Source: a virus. Taken from it: a stretch of 46,121 nucleotides of DNA. The stretch spans positions 1 through 46,121 of IMG/VR virus record IMGVR_UViG_3300046791_000055; one strand, given 5' to 3'. The notes below the pieces were generated by a model. The model searched no databases. It had not been told where the DNA came from and saw only the letters and a list, made by a program, of their open reading frames with translations. Position 1 is the stretch's first letter; each line of letters begins with the position of its first letter. Of this stretch, positions 38,293-46,121 are shown piece by piece. The position numbers and the translations under genes are program-made.

Positions 38293-38306
38293 CTCGGTCC
38301 CCCGAG
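38293..38306 (+). other. Short hairpin upstream of scaffold gene
   Basis: CTCGG and CCGAG pair around TCCC, ending just before the AAGGAG ribosome binding site of the scaffold gene. It may shield or stabilise the start of the scaffold-capsid message. No U-tract follows. Confidence 0.4.
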
Positions 38307-38319
38307 ATAAGGAGATACT

Positions 38320-39108
38320 ATGAGTAATGAAGCACCAAATGATGACCTGATGGCCGAAGAGGCTGCAATCCAAGCGCCGGACCTTTCCAAGGACATTCCG
38401 GACACTGGTCGGGCAGTTCCCGACAAGTATAAAGGTAAGAGCGTTTTCGATCTTATCGACATGCACATGAATTCTGAAAAGGTACTGTCCCGTCAGGGTC
38501 AGGAACTTGGAGAACTTCGGCGTGCAAGCGATGAGCTGTTAGGTTTCAGGAAGGAGAATGCTCCGAAAGAGAAAGTCAAGGTAACTGCTGACGAACTCTT
38601 CACGGACCCCGACAAGACGGTAAATCAAGCTATTGAACAGTCTGCTATCGCCGATCAGGTGACGCAGCAGTCCAAGAAACTTGAGGCTCTTGAGAGAAGC
38701 ATCGGCCAGAACGAATTCGAGGGACGCTACCCCGGATTCATGAGCGATGTGTCTAACCCGGACTTCCAAGCTTGGGTGATGGCTAATCGCGCTAGGGCAG
38801 GTCTTCTGTCGAGTCTGAACAACAACTACGACTTCGCGGCTGGAACGGCACTGTGGGAGATGTGGGACGAGTATAATAGCTCCCCCAAATCTACCGCCAA
38901 GGCCAACAAGAGGAAGGCAATCTCGGACGCTAGTACCGTTCGTAACGCCCCCTCAGAAGGTGTGCGGAAGCCCACCTACAGCAGAGCGAAGCTAATGGAC
39001 TTGCAGGTGAAGGCCCAAAGAGGCGATCCTGCTGCCCGTATACGTTGGAATGACCCGGCTTTCCAGAAGGAATACCAAGAGGCTTACGCTGAGGGTCGGG
39101 TTAAGTAA
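38320..39108 (+). CDS. Scaffold protein
   Basis: The 262-residue protein is acidic at the N-terminus, helical throughout (QGQELGELRRASDELLGFRK, TQQSKKLEALERSIG) and basic at the C-terminus, as scaffolds are. A strong AAGGAG lies upstream. It sits directly before the major capsid gene. It should guide procapsid assembly and leave before or during packaging. Confidence 0.8.
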   Translation: MSNEAPNDDLMAEEAAIQAPDLSKDIPDTGRAVPDKYKGKSVFDLIDMHMNSEKVLSRQGQELGELRRASDELLGFRKENAPKEKVKVTADELFTDPDKTVNQAIEQSAIADQVTQQSKKLEALERSIGQNEFEGRYPGFMSDVSNPDFQAWVMANRARAGLLSSLNNNYDFAAGTALWEMWDEYNSSPKSTAKANKRKAISDASTVRNAPSEGVRKPTYSRAKLMDLQVKAQRGDPAARIRWNDPAFQKEYQEAYAEGRVK

Positions 39109-39134
39109 CTCCATTTAACCAAAGGTAAACTATC

Positions 39135-40094
39135 ATGGGTTTAGGCACTGGCCAGATTACCACCACAATTGCTGGTAGTAACAACGGCTTTATCCCCGAA
39201 CTGTGGTCTGATGAGATTGCAGTTCGGTACAAGGCAAACCTTGTACTCGCCGACTTGGTTGAGAACATGGACCATTCCGGGCAGTACGGTGACGTGATTC
39301 ACGTTCCGTCGATCACCCGTGGCACGACTGCACAGCAGTTCGGTTCACAGGGTGCAGAAGTGAGCTTCACGGCTCCGACTGTGCAGGAATTCCAGATCGC
39401 TCTCGACCAGTGGTGGGTGCACGGCAAGCAGATCGTGGACATCGTTGGCAAGCAGGCTCTTCCGTCGATGCGGAAGTTCATTGTGGACGACATGTCCTAC
39501 TCACTCGCTCTCGCGGTTGACGACTATCTGAACGACACGGTGGCTGCGCTTCTGCGCGGTGCGTCGGCTCGTGCGGGTATGTTCATCGGCTCCGATGGCA
39601 ACACCGCGTGGGATGCCACTGCGAACACCAACACCGGCAACGGTACGGCGCTCGCGGACGAAGGTATCCGTCGGTCAATGCAGCGTCTAGACGACCTCGA
39701 CCTGCCGGGAAGCGAACGCTTCTGGCTGGTTCCGCCGGTCGAAAAGAAGCGGTTGCTCGGCATCCCGCGATTCACTGAACAGGCTTTCGTAGGCGAGGGC
39801 GGGTCAATCCGCAACGGCTATGTGGGCAAACTGTACGGTGATGAGGTCTACGTTTCCTCGAACTGCGCGGCCTTTCAGGCTACCGACGCGACGACTAACT
39901 ATCGTCAGGTTGTGTATGCCCACAAGTCGGCAATCATCTTGGCGACGCAGATCAAGCCTCGTGTCCAGTCTCAGTACAAGCTCGAATTCCTGTCGGATGC
40001 ACTCGTCGCAGACGTTGCTTTCGGCGCGAAGGTTGTGCGTACGGAGAACACCACGTCGCTTGACCGCGGTCTAGTTCTCGCAGTCCCTGCGTAA
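39135..40094 (+). CDS. Major capsid protein
   Basis: The 319-residue protein has the HK97-fold capsid pattern used by podoviruses: FIPELWSDEIAVRYKANLVL, GDVIHVPSITRGTT, an ALAVDDYLNDTVAALL helix, WLVPPVEKKRLL, and YAHKSAIILATQIKPRVQSQ near the end. Position after scaffold and strong codon bias support it. It forms the head shell. Confidence 0.9.
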   Translation: MGLGTGQITTTIAGSNNGFIPELWSDEIAVRYKANLVLADLVENMDHSGQYGDVIHVPSITRGTTAQQFGSQGAEVSFTAPTVQEFQIALDQWWVHGKQIVDIVGKQALPSMRKFIVDDMSYSLALAVDDYLNDTVAALLRGASARAGMFIGSDGNTAWDATANTNTGNGTALADEGIRRSMQRLDDLDLPGSERFWLVPPVEKKRLLGIPRFTEQAFVGEGGSIRNGYVGKLYGDEVYVSSNCAAFQATDATTNYRQVVYAHKSAIILATQIKPRVQSQYKLEFLSDALVADVAFGAKVVRTENTTSLDRGLVLAVPA

Positions 40095-40108
40095 ACTGAC
40101 TAGGGGAG

Positions 40109-40124
40109 GGGGCCGAAAGGCCCC
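40109..40124 (+). other. GAAA-capped hairpin after the capsid gene
   Basis: GGGGCC and GGCCCC pair around a GAAA tetraloop, 14 bases past the capsid stop and just before the next ATG. No U-tract follows, so it is more likely an mRNA stabiliser or partial attenuator than a terminator. Confidence 0.5.
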
Positions 40125-40135
40125 TGACCCGACTA

Positions 40136-40855
40136 ATGACATACCTAGAAATAGTAAACAAAGTGATGCGAAGGCTCAGGGAACCCACCGTTGGGTCAGT
40201 CTCTGAGAATAGCTATTCTCGCCTTGTAGGCGAATTCGTTAATGATGCCAAGCGCGTAGTTGAAGACGCTTGGGCTTGGCGTGGACTCCTAGATACCGTG
40301 CCAATAGTGACTGTAGGGGGTACTACCTTCTACGATTTTCAAGATGTCAACTGTACAATTTCCGGCGCACCAGCAACCGAGAATGCTCGACTTTACGTCG
40401 ACCCGGAGACTGGTGAACCCCTTATTCGTATAACTACGGATAACCAAGAGGCGGCTATAACTCTAGTTTCGCCCTCTTACAAGTTCATTGAGCGCCAAAG
40501 GGAAGCCAATGATAACTCCACTGGTAAGCCGAGTGCTGTGTTCTTTCAAACTACTTCTACTCCCACAAGTGGTAGAAGCTCTATTAGAATTAGGTTTAAT
40601 CCTACTCCTGATAATGTTTACGCTGTTTCTTTCTTCGTAATCAATCCGCAGAATGATCTGGAGTCTGACAGCACTAGTCTGCTGGTTCCGTCATTCCCGG
40701 TGGTTCAGCTTGCTTACTTGTACTCCTTGTACGAGCGCGGAGAAGAGATCGGAGAGAGCCTCACTCTTACCTCTGAGAAGGCCGATAAGGCCCTCGCCGA
40801 TGCCATAGCGTTCGATTCCTCAATGACCTCAGAGTTTATCTTTAGGCCAAATTAA
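40136..40855 (+). CDS. Tail tubular protein A (T7 gp11-like)
   Basis: The N-terminus, TYLEIVNKVMRRLREP, followed by YSRLVGEFVNDAKRVVEDAW, is the family signature of podovirus tail tubular protein A. The C-terminal ~100 residues contain the usual beta region and a helix (VVQLAYLYSLYERGEEIGES). It forms the adaptor ring between portal and nozzle. Confidence 0.85.
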   Translation: MTYLEIVNKVMRRLREPTVGSVSENSYSRLVGEFVNDAKRVVEDAWAWRGLLDTVPIVTVGGTTFYDFQDVNCTISGAPATENARLYVDPETGEPLIRITTDNQEAAITLVSPSYKFIERQREANDNSTGKPSAVFFQTTSTPTSGRSSIRIRFNPTPDNVYAVSFFVINPQNDLESDSTSLLVPSFPVVQLAYLYSLYERGEEIGESLTLTSEKADKALADAIAFDSSMTSEFIFRPN

Positions 40856-42391
40856 GTGGGTCAATCCGCTCCTCTCGTACCGTTAACGTTGATTGGTCCG
40901 GGCTTCGCCGGCATGAACACGCAGACGGCTAACACCATCTTGGGGCCTGAGTGGGCCTCGGAGGCACTCAATCTTGTATTCGATGATTCAGGGCGGCTCT
41001 CCACTCGACGCGGGTGGTCCTCAATCACTTCTTCCCCCATGGCTGGCACCCCGGATATCAACCAGATATTTGAGTTCTTATCCCTCGCCGGTGTGTCTAC
41101 AATTGTGTCTGCCGCTAATAACAAGCTCTGGAGCGGTACAACCGCCCCAACTGATATCACCGGCGCAGTGGCGATTACGGCCAACAATTGGCAGTTCCAA
41201 AACTTTAATGGCAAGGTAGTTGGTCTTCAAGCTTCACACGCTCTTATCTCTTGGAACGGCGCTGGTAACTTCGCAAACGTTGTTGCGGGTTCTGGCACAG
41301 TTCCTGATGGTAATATCCTTCTCAGCGCCTTTGGTAGGCTCTGGGGTACCAGCTCGAACGGTCAAACGATCAAGTACTGCGGTCTCCTAGACGAGACCAA
41401 TTGGGGTGGGGTAGGCTCTGGCTCCATCAACATGACCAACGTTTGGACTGATGGTGTTGACCAAGTTCAAGCTCTAGCGTCATTCAACAACTTCTTAGTT
41501 ATCTTCGGTAAGCGTCACGTTGTGCTTATCGAAGACGGCTCAGGCTCCACGATTGGCCTTGACCCTCTCCTAATGACGGTCGCCAACATCATGGCCGGCA
41601 CGGGCTGCATAGCCCGAGATAGCGTCCAGAACATAGACGGTAACGACCTGTTCTTCCTGTCCAACACGGGGGTTCAGTCGATTCGTCGGGCCATTGAAGC
41701 AGAGGGCAACCCTCTCCGAGATGTGTCTAAGAACGTTCGAGACGTACTAATGACCGATGTGGCGGCTACTACGCTGTCCACCGTTCGCAGCACCTACAAC
41801 CCTAGATTGGGCTTCTACCTAATCCTTCTGCCGGCAGCCAACAAGTTCTATTCCATCAGCACCAAGTTTGCTCTAGAGGATGGAACGCTGCGAATCACTC
41901 GGTGGGATAGCTTCATCCCCAAGAGCCTCGTTACCCTGTACGACGGGTTTACCATGTACAGCGGCAAGGTAGGCAAGATATTCAGCTACTCCAATAACCT
42001 TGACAATGGGGCTACTTACCGAATGGTCTACAATTCGGGGTGGCTCGTGGTCAGTGAGGAAGTCAGGGATAGGATCAAGATTCTCAAGAAGCTTGCCTCC
42101 ATTCTCTTCGTCACGGGCCAAATGAACATCGTGTACAAGTGGGGATTTGACTTCAAAACGTTGTCTAACTCCCTTACGCGATCCACCATAACGTCTGCTA
42201 CAGGCGCAGAGTGGGGTCTAGGTGAGTGGGGATTGGGAGAGTTTGGAGGCGGCACTGGCCTTAATGAGTTCGAGATTCCTACGATAGGATCAGGACAGTT
42301 TGTCAAAGTTGGGCTTGAGGGGGATATCAACAATACCTCCGTCGCTCTACAGCAACTTCAGCTATTTGCTAAGGTTGGGAGAATTACCTAA
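40856..42391 (+). CDS. Tail tubular protein B / nozzle-like protein
   Basis: GTG start at 40856 directly follows the previous stop. The 511-residue protein begins PLTLIGPGFAGMNTQ...WASEALNLVFDDSGRLSTRR, a pattern seen in tail tubular B and related propeller-like nozzle proteins. It continues with blade-like repeats (VSAANNKLWSG, FLVIFGKRHVVLIEDGSG). It should form the tail nozzle with the preceding protein. Confidence 0.78.
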   Translation: MGQSAPLVPLTLIGPGFAGMNTQTANTILGPEWASEALNLVFDDSGRLSTRRGWSSITSSPMAGTPDINQIFEFLSLAGVSTIVSAANNKLWSGTTAPTDITGAVAITANNWQFQNFNGKVVGLQASHALISWNGAGNFANVVAGSGTVPDGNILLSAFGRLWGTSSNGQTIKYCGLLDETNWGGVGSGSINMTNVWTDGVDQVQALASFNNFLVIFGKRHVVLIEDGSGSTIGLDPLLMTVANIMAGTGCIARDSVQNIDGNDLFFLSNTGVQSIRRAIEAEGNPLRDVSKNVRDVLMTDVAATTLSTVRSTYNPRLGFYLILLPAANKFYSISTKFALEDGTLRITRWDSFIPKSLVTLYDGFTMYSGKVGKIFSYSNNLDNGATYRMVYNSGWLVVSEEVRDRIKILKKLASILFVTGQMNIVYKWGFDFKTLSNSLTRSTITSATGAEWGLGEWGLGEFGGGTGLNEFEIPTIGSGQFVKVGLEGDINNTSVALQQLQLFAKVGRIT

Positions 42392-43404
42392 TGTCGAATT
42401 ATAGCCCTATTGTCAACTTTGCCGCTAAGGACGCCCTACTCACAGGCGATCCGTCCAAGAAGATTCTAGGTACGGAAATGACGGCGGAGCTTACGGCTAT
42501 CGCCACCATGTCGACCTCGAAAGAGGATACGGCCAACAAGGGCATAGCTGGTGGGTACGTTCCCCTCTCGGGAGCGGTGAAGATACTCGACACCTACCTC
42601 TCCAGCAACGTTCCGCTACTTACTAGCGCCAATACTTGGACAGCTCAGCAAGTTCTCTCTGCGGCAGCCCCCAACATTGAGTTTAACGAGACGGACGCTG
42701 CGGCCAATAACCAGCGGTGGTCTCTCGACGTTAACTCAGAGATTATGCGCTTCCGCCTCCGTAACGACGCGGACAACACCAATACCTCTTTCATGATCGT
42801 GAATCGCACGTTAAACGTTTGCGATTCCGTCGAGTTTATAACTACCAACTTCCTCCATACTGGAGATGTAGAGCTTACTGCCAACCTTAACTTAGGTCAC
42901 CCGACAGACACCACGCTCAGTCGCGCCTCTGCCGGTGTGTTAGCAGTTGAGGGACACCAAGTCCCGACCAAGGACCAGACAGCTACTATATCGGCAGTTT
43001 GGAACTTCACTTCTACCCCGCAGATCGCGGGAGTGGACATTGTAGCTATCCCGCTTGTTGCGAGCACCTACACCCCCACGCTGACTAACGGTGCGAATGT
43101 CGCGGCCTCTACGGCCAACGTTTGTATGTATCTGCGGGTGGGTAACACGGTCACAGTTCACGGCTCAGTGCAGGTTGATCCTACGTCAGCCTCTACCCTG
43201 ACTACTATCGAAGTGTCGCTTCCCATCGCTTCCGCTCTCACCACCATAGATCAGATCGGTGGAGTTGGGGCGGATCAGAACGGAAGTGCTCCCTACGCCA
43301 TCTACTGTAACTTCACCAACGATAGGGCTATCCTGACTACGGGTTCCATTGTCGGCACTACCAACCGCACCGTGTCCTTCACGTTCGGCTACCAGTTGGT
43401 GTAA
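42391..43404 (+). CDS. Tail fibre-like protein (337 aa)
   Basis: The start overlaps the previous stop (TAATG). The N-terminus (NYSPIVNFAAKDALLTGDPS) resembles fibre attachment regions, followed by Thr/Ala/Asn-rich beta sequence with collar-like TWTAQQVLSAAAPNIEFNET. The C-terminus looks like a compact beta domain (VTVHGSVQVDPTSASTLTTI). It is probably a fibre anchored at the nozzle; receptor unknown. Confidence 0.72.
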   Translation: MSNYSPIVNFAAKDALLTGDPSKKILGTEMTAELTAIATMSTSKEDTANKGIAGGYVPLSGAVKILDTYLSSNVPLLTSANTWTAQQVLSAAAPNIEFNETDAAANNQRWSLDVNSEIMRFRLRNDADNTNTSFMIVNRTLNVCDSVEFITTNFLHTGDVELTANLNLGHPTDTTLSRASAGVLAVEGHQVPTKDQTATISAVWNFTSTPQIAGVDIVAIPLVASTYTPTLTNGANVAASTANVCMYLRVGNTVTVHGSVQVDPTSASTLTTIEVSLPIASALTTIDQIGGVGADQNGSAPYAIYCNFTNDRAILTTGSIVGTTNRTVSFTFGYQLV

Positions 43405-43661
43405 TGATGAGCGAGATAGATGATCGCCAAGAAGAGCGATTAGCGAAACTAGAGGCACAGAACATTTCACTACAAGTCAGTACCGCTACTCTAATGCTAT
43501 CGCAACAGCACCTATCCAACTCTATTGATAAGCTTGATGAGTCCGTTATGTTGCTGACAGAAAATATGAATAAAGCCAAAGGCGGCCTCGCGGCCATTTT
43601 GTTCGCGGCTGGCCTTGTCTCAGCTCTTGTGAGCTGGGCAGTTTCCGTGTTCGGGAGATAA
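43404..43661 (+). CDS. Coiled-coil protein with C-terminal membrane segment
   Basis: Residues ~5-60 form a coiled coil (RQEERLAKLEAQNISLQVST, SIDKLDESVMLLTENM), and residues ~63-83 are one hydrophobic segment (GLAAILFAAGLVSALVSWAV). The layout resembles XhlA-type holin accessories. It lies among tail genes rather than the lysis cassette, so a membrane role in DNA ejection or an accessory holin are both possible. Confidence 0.65.
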   Translation: MMSEIDDRQEERLAKLEAQNISLQVSTATLMLSQQHLSNSIDKLDESVMLLTENMNKAKGGLAAILFAAGLVSALVSWAVSVFGR

Positions 43662-43664
43662 GAT

Positions 43665-45149
43665 ATGTCCATTTTTGACAGCCTCTTAGGTGGTGGTGGT
43701 AGCGCAAGTAGAGCCTCGCATAACGCGATGCGCGACAGCGTATTCAACCCCTTCACGTTTGGTGGCGCTTGGGGTGGAATGGGATATACCCCCGGATACA
43801 CTCCCACCAAGAAAGAGTGGCACAACGGAATGCGCCCCACACCGGGGTCCTTCCAAGCTCAGATGTCTCCCGAGATGGAAGCTCTTCGCAAGGGTTTTCT
43901 CGGCAACTCGATGGACGCTCTTGGGGGCCAAGAGAACTCTGTGCCGGGATTCCTCGGTATCTCGCCAGAGATGTGGCAGCAGTTCCAAGACTCGAACAAA
44001 GGCATGGGCCAAGACTTCATGGACGCCTCTCGCGGTTACCTCAAAGAGGAACAGCAGATGGGTCCCTACGATTTTCAGGGTACCTACGATGACCGCCTCA
44101 AGAATATGCGGCAGCAGGATCAGCCCTACGAAGATCGCACCATGTCGCAGAACTTCGATAATCAGTATGGTAAGGGCGTTCTAGCTTCTACCGCTGGACA
44201 GTACCAGACAGAGGGTCTTCAGGACTCATTCAATCGTAAAGACTTACAGCGCCACGACACTGCGTTTGATCAAGCTATGGGGCTTGGTGACCAGTATGAT
44301 AGGCGTCGACAGATGCTCCAGCAAGCTGGCGCTACGTTTGGTGGCATGGGTCAAGGTACCGTTGAGAATCGCTTCGCTCGCGCTATGGCTATGTTCGGTG
44401 GTGGACAAGACGCCGAGAATGCTCGTATGGGCCGAGCCGGTGGATACATGCAGGGCATGGGTGGGCTGGACCAGTTCTTCGCCAACCTCATGCAGATGAG
44501 TGGCAACATGGGTGCTCAGCGATCCAACGCCAATGCTCAAGCTTGGAACCCGTACATACAGTCTCACATGAATTCCGACGCTGCTGGCAATGACTTCCTA
44601 GGTCAAGTTATCGGCGGTATGACCATCCCGTTCGGCGGTGGTGGCTTCAACACTGGTGGAGCACAGGGCGGACCCGCTATGGCCGGTCAGCCTTACCTCG
44701 TCGGTGAGCACGGTCCTGAGGTTATCACGCCGCAGCAAAACGGCATGATCCACCCCAACCCGAATACGCCTTCCCCGCTCAATCCTATGAACCCGATGCC
44801 GGGTCCGATGCCTATGCCGGCACCCATGAACAGCCCGATGAACCCGATGAACCAACAGCAAATGATGGGCGGAGCCTCAGGCATGTTCAATCAACTGTCT
44901 CAGAAGATGGGTGCTCCGGGTGGTGGATTCCTAGGCGGTGGTAGCTTCGGTCCCGGTAGGCTTCCTCCGGGCATGGGAGCCCCGTACGGCGGCGGAATGT
45001 CCTTCCCCCACCCCCCGATGCCCTTCGGCCTCGGTGGCGGCTCTCCGTACCCCAAAGGGCCTTCTGGAGGGTTCGGTGGCAGGTTCCCCTCTAGGCCCTA
45101 TCTCGGCTCTAGTATGGCTACGGAAAAGATATTCGGAGATTACAGATAA
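43665..45149 (+). CDS. Gly/Met/Pro-rich internal virion protein (494 aa)
   Basis: The N-terminal two thirds are helical and Gln/Met-rich (YDRRRQMLQQAGATFGGM). A motif GQPYLVGEHGPEVITPQQNG at ~346-365 is shared with the C-termini of many phage tape-measure proteins. The last ~130 residues are low-complexity repeats of Met-Pro-Asn/Gly. It overlaps the next gene by TAATG. A role in the internal core or ejection is inferred. Confidence 0.75.
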   Translation: MSIFDSLLGGGGSASRASHNAMRDSVFNPFTFGGAWGGMGYTPGYTPTKKEWHNGMRPTPGSFQAQMSPEMEALRKGFLGNSMDALGGQENSVPGFLGISPEMWQQFQDSNKGMGQDFMDASRGYLKEEQQMGPYDFQGTYDDRLKNMRQQDQPYEDRTMSQNFDNQYGKGVLASTAGQYQTEGLQDSFNRKDLQRHDTAFDQAMGLGDQYDRRRQMLQQAGATFGGMGQGTVENRFARAMAMFGGGQDAENARMGRAGGYMQGMGGLDQFFANLMQMSGNMGAQRSNANAQAWNPYIQSHMNSDAAGNDFLGQVIGGMTIPFGGGGFNTGGAQGGPAMAGQPYLVGEHGPEVITPQQNGMIHPNPNTPSPLNPMNPMPGPMPMPAPMNSPMNPMNQQQMMGGASGMFNQLSQKMGAPGGGFLGGGSFGPGRLPPGMGAPYGGGMSFPHPPMPFGLGGGSPYPKGPSGGFGGRFPSRPYLGSSMATEKIFGDYR

Positions 45150-46121
45150 TGTCTCGCGGTCTATTTGATCTAATACACGACTACCAGAGCGGCGGATCGA
45201 ATCCTACGGGCTACGCCCCCTTCGACCCTAGCTACGGCATTAGTCCCTATCAAGCTATTGCCATGCAAGCTCGCGGCAACCTCATGTCTAACCCGCACGC
45301 AGGTTCTGCGCTAGCCGGTAACGTCATAGGTGGTGCTCTCGGTAGCCTCGTAAAGAAGGGTATTGATACCTACAAAGCGAGGAAGCCGGAAGCTAAATTA
45401 GCTGCCCACATGGGGCGGGCTATTGACACCGCGCTCAATTCTAAGATAGCCAACATCATGCAGAAGGACCCGAGTATCTCGGGTAAAGATGCTATGGTTC
45501 AGGCTGCTCACGAGCTTATGGCATCAACTGCCGGGTCTCAGCAAGACCCTGACCTCAGAGACGCAGTTCGCAGTAAAGCCATGAGTGTGCTTGAATCTAT
45601 GGGAGAGTTCAGTCCCGAAGCTCAAGCTAAGTTTGCGGCTGCCCTGAAAGACAAGGCGGCTGCTGGTGATCCCGGCTCCATGAAGGTGCTGGAGAATGAC
45701 CAAGGGCAACGAGTTACGGTGCCCGAGAAACAGGTCCCACTGTTCATCAAAGACCACCAAGGCTTTGGGCTCATAGACACGCCCCCTACCGGACAGATTA
45801 AGCCCGGTGAGACGGTTACTGGCTACGAGAATGATAAGCGCCTTACATACGTCCACGATCCGCACGGAGACATCACGGGCCGTAAGCCCGGTCCCGGTGG
45901 GTGGGTAGCGTTCTCCGGTGACGCTAGAGCCGCCGCTGGTGGCAATGAGGCTCCTGACAACCGCACCAAGTCCGATCTGTCCGGTACTGCTGGTGACTTC
46001 TATAGCTCATTGGCCGGTCTTGAGCAAATGAACATGGCCTTCGATAATGTTGGTGGTCTCTTAGATCAGGCCGAAAAAGAAGGCATCAAAGGTACTACTG
46101 GTACTGCTGGCGCGTTCTATC
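45149..46121 (+). CDS. Virion protein, N-terminal part (continues at 1-678)
   Basis: The frame starts at the ATG overlapping the preceding stop and stays open to the end of the window; positions 45995-46121 repeat 1-127, so the full protein has 507 residues. The N-terminus (MSRGLFDLIHDYQSG) is followed by a Gly/Ala segment (SALAGNVIGGALGSLVKKG) that may be an amphipathic or membrane-active helix, then charged helices. No enzyme motif was seen. Probably an internal virion protein. Confidence 0.8.
   Translation, partial: MSRGLFDLIHDYQSGGSNPTGYAPFDPSYGISPYQAIAMQARGNLMSNPHAGSALAGNVIGGALGSLVKKGIDTYKARKPEAKLAAHMGRAIDTALNSKIANIMQKDPSISGKDAMVQAAHELMASTAGSQQDPDLRDAVRSKAMSVLESMGEFSPEAQAKFAAALKDKAAAGDPGSMKVLENDQGQRVTVPEKQVPLFIKDHQGFGLIDTPPTGQIKPGETVTGYENDKRLTYVHDPHGDITGRKPGPGGWVAFSGDARAAAGGNEAPDNRTKSDLSGTAGDFYSSLAGLEQMNMAFDNVGGLLDQAEKEGIKGTTGTAGAFY

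Noticed and set aside
40109-40124. Full terminator after the capsid gene
   Set aside because: The stem is strong but no U-run follows and essential tail genes lie downstream without a new promoter; kept only as a hairpin.

Overview
The window is a complete, circularly closing genome of a lytic, short-tailed (podovirus-type) phage. The last 127 bases repeat the first 127 exactly, so the unique circle is 45,994 bp, and the gene that runs off the right end (45149 onward) continues in frame at position 1. A Gram-negative host is suggested by sigma-70 consensus promoters, TTATCCACA-type DnaA boxes, a lipoprotein with a lipobox, a holin resembling those of gene-transfer-agent type phages, and an M15-type endolysin. 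An alphaproteobacterial host is plausible but not proven. I see no integrase, no recognisable repressor, no tRNA, no CRISPR array and no phage RNA polymerase, so host RNA polymerase must transcribe the genome.

Layout: two divergent gene blocks leave an intergenic region at about 24.2-25.3 kb and converge at about 4.1-4.4 kb. The intergenic region holds three DnaA boxes, three TGCAGTGCA iterons, a GCCTTGGG repeat field, and a rightward promoter with perfect -35, spacer and extended -10, overlapped by an inverted repeat. The rightward block (25340 through the junction to 4269) encodes a lipoprotein, tail-spike and adhesin proteins (one with fibronectin-like domains and a polysaccharide-lyase-like end), a DUF5681-like protein, large terminase, portal, scaffold, major capsid, tail tubular proteins, three internal-virion-type proteins, endolysin and holin. 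It ends at a strong terminator at 4352-4390, which lies inside the last gene of the opposing block.

The leftward block (24232 down to 4132) starts with a separately terminated 306-residue protein and many tiny genes. Next comes a tightly coupled operon of two amidoligases, a class II glutamine amidotransferase, an ATP-grasp ligase and an unknown 220-residue protein. It ends with a T7-like replication set: a trio of mutually similar unknown proteins, TOPRIM primase, DnaB-like helicase, family A DNA polymerase, SSB-like protein, 5'-3' exonuclease, endonuclease I and a DEDD exonuclease. Three intergenic sites in this block carry the same bipartite motif, GGAACTA-N15-G(T/C)CTAA, which resembles the sigma-E (ECF) promoter consensus.

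Reading gaps by hand revealed about ten additional small genes, several of them single-span membrane peptides with good ribosome binding sites or ATGA/TAATG coupling. The most interesting points are the amidoligase operon with its unknown partner, the three-paralogue family beside the primase, the ECF-like promoters, and the DnaA-box/iteron region.
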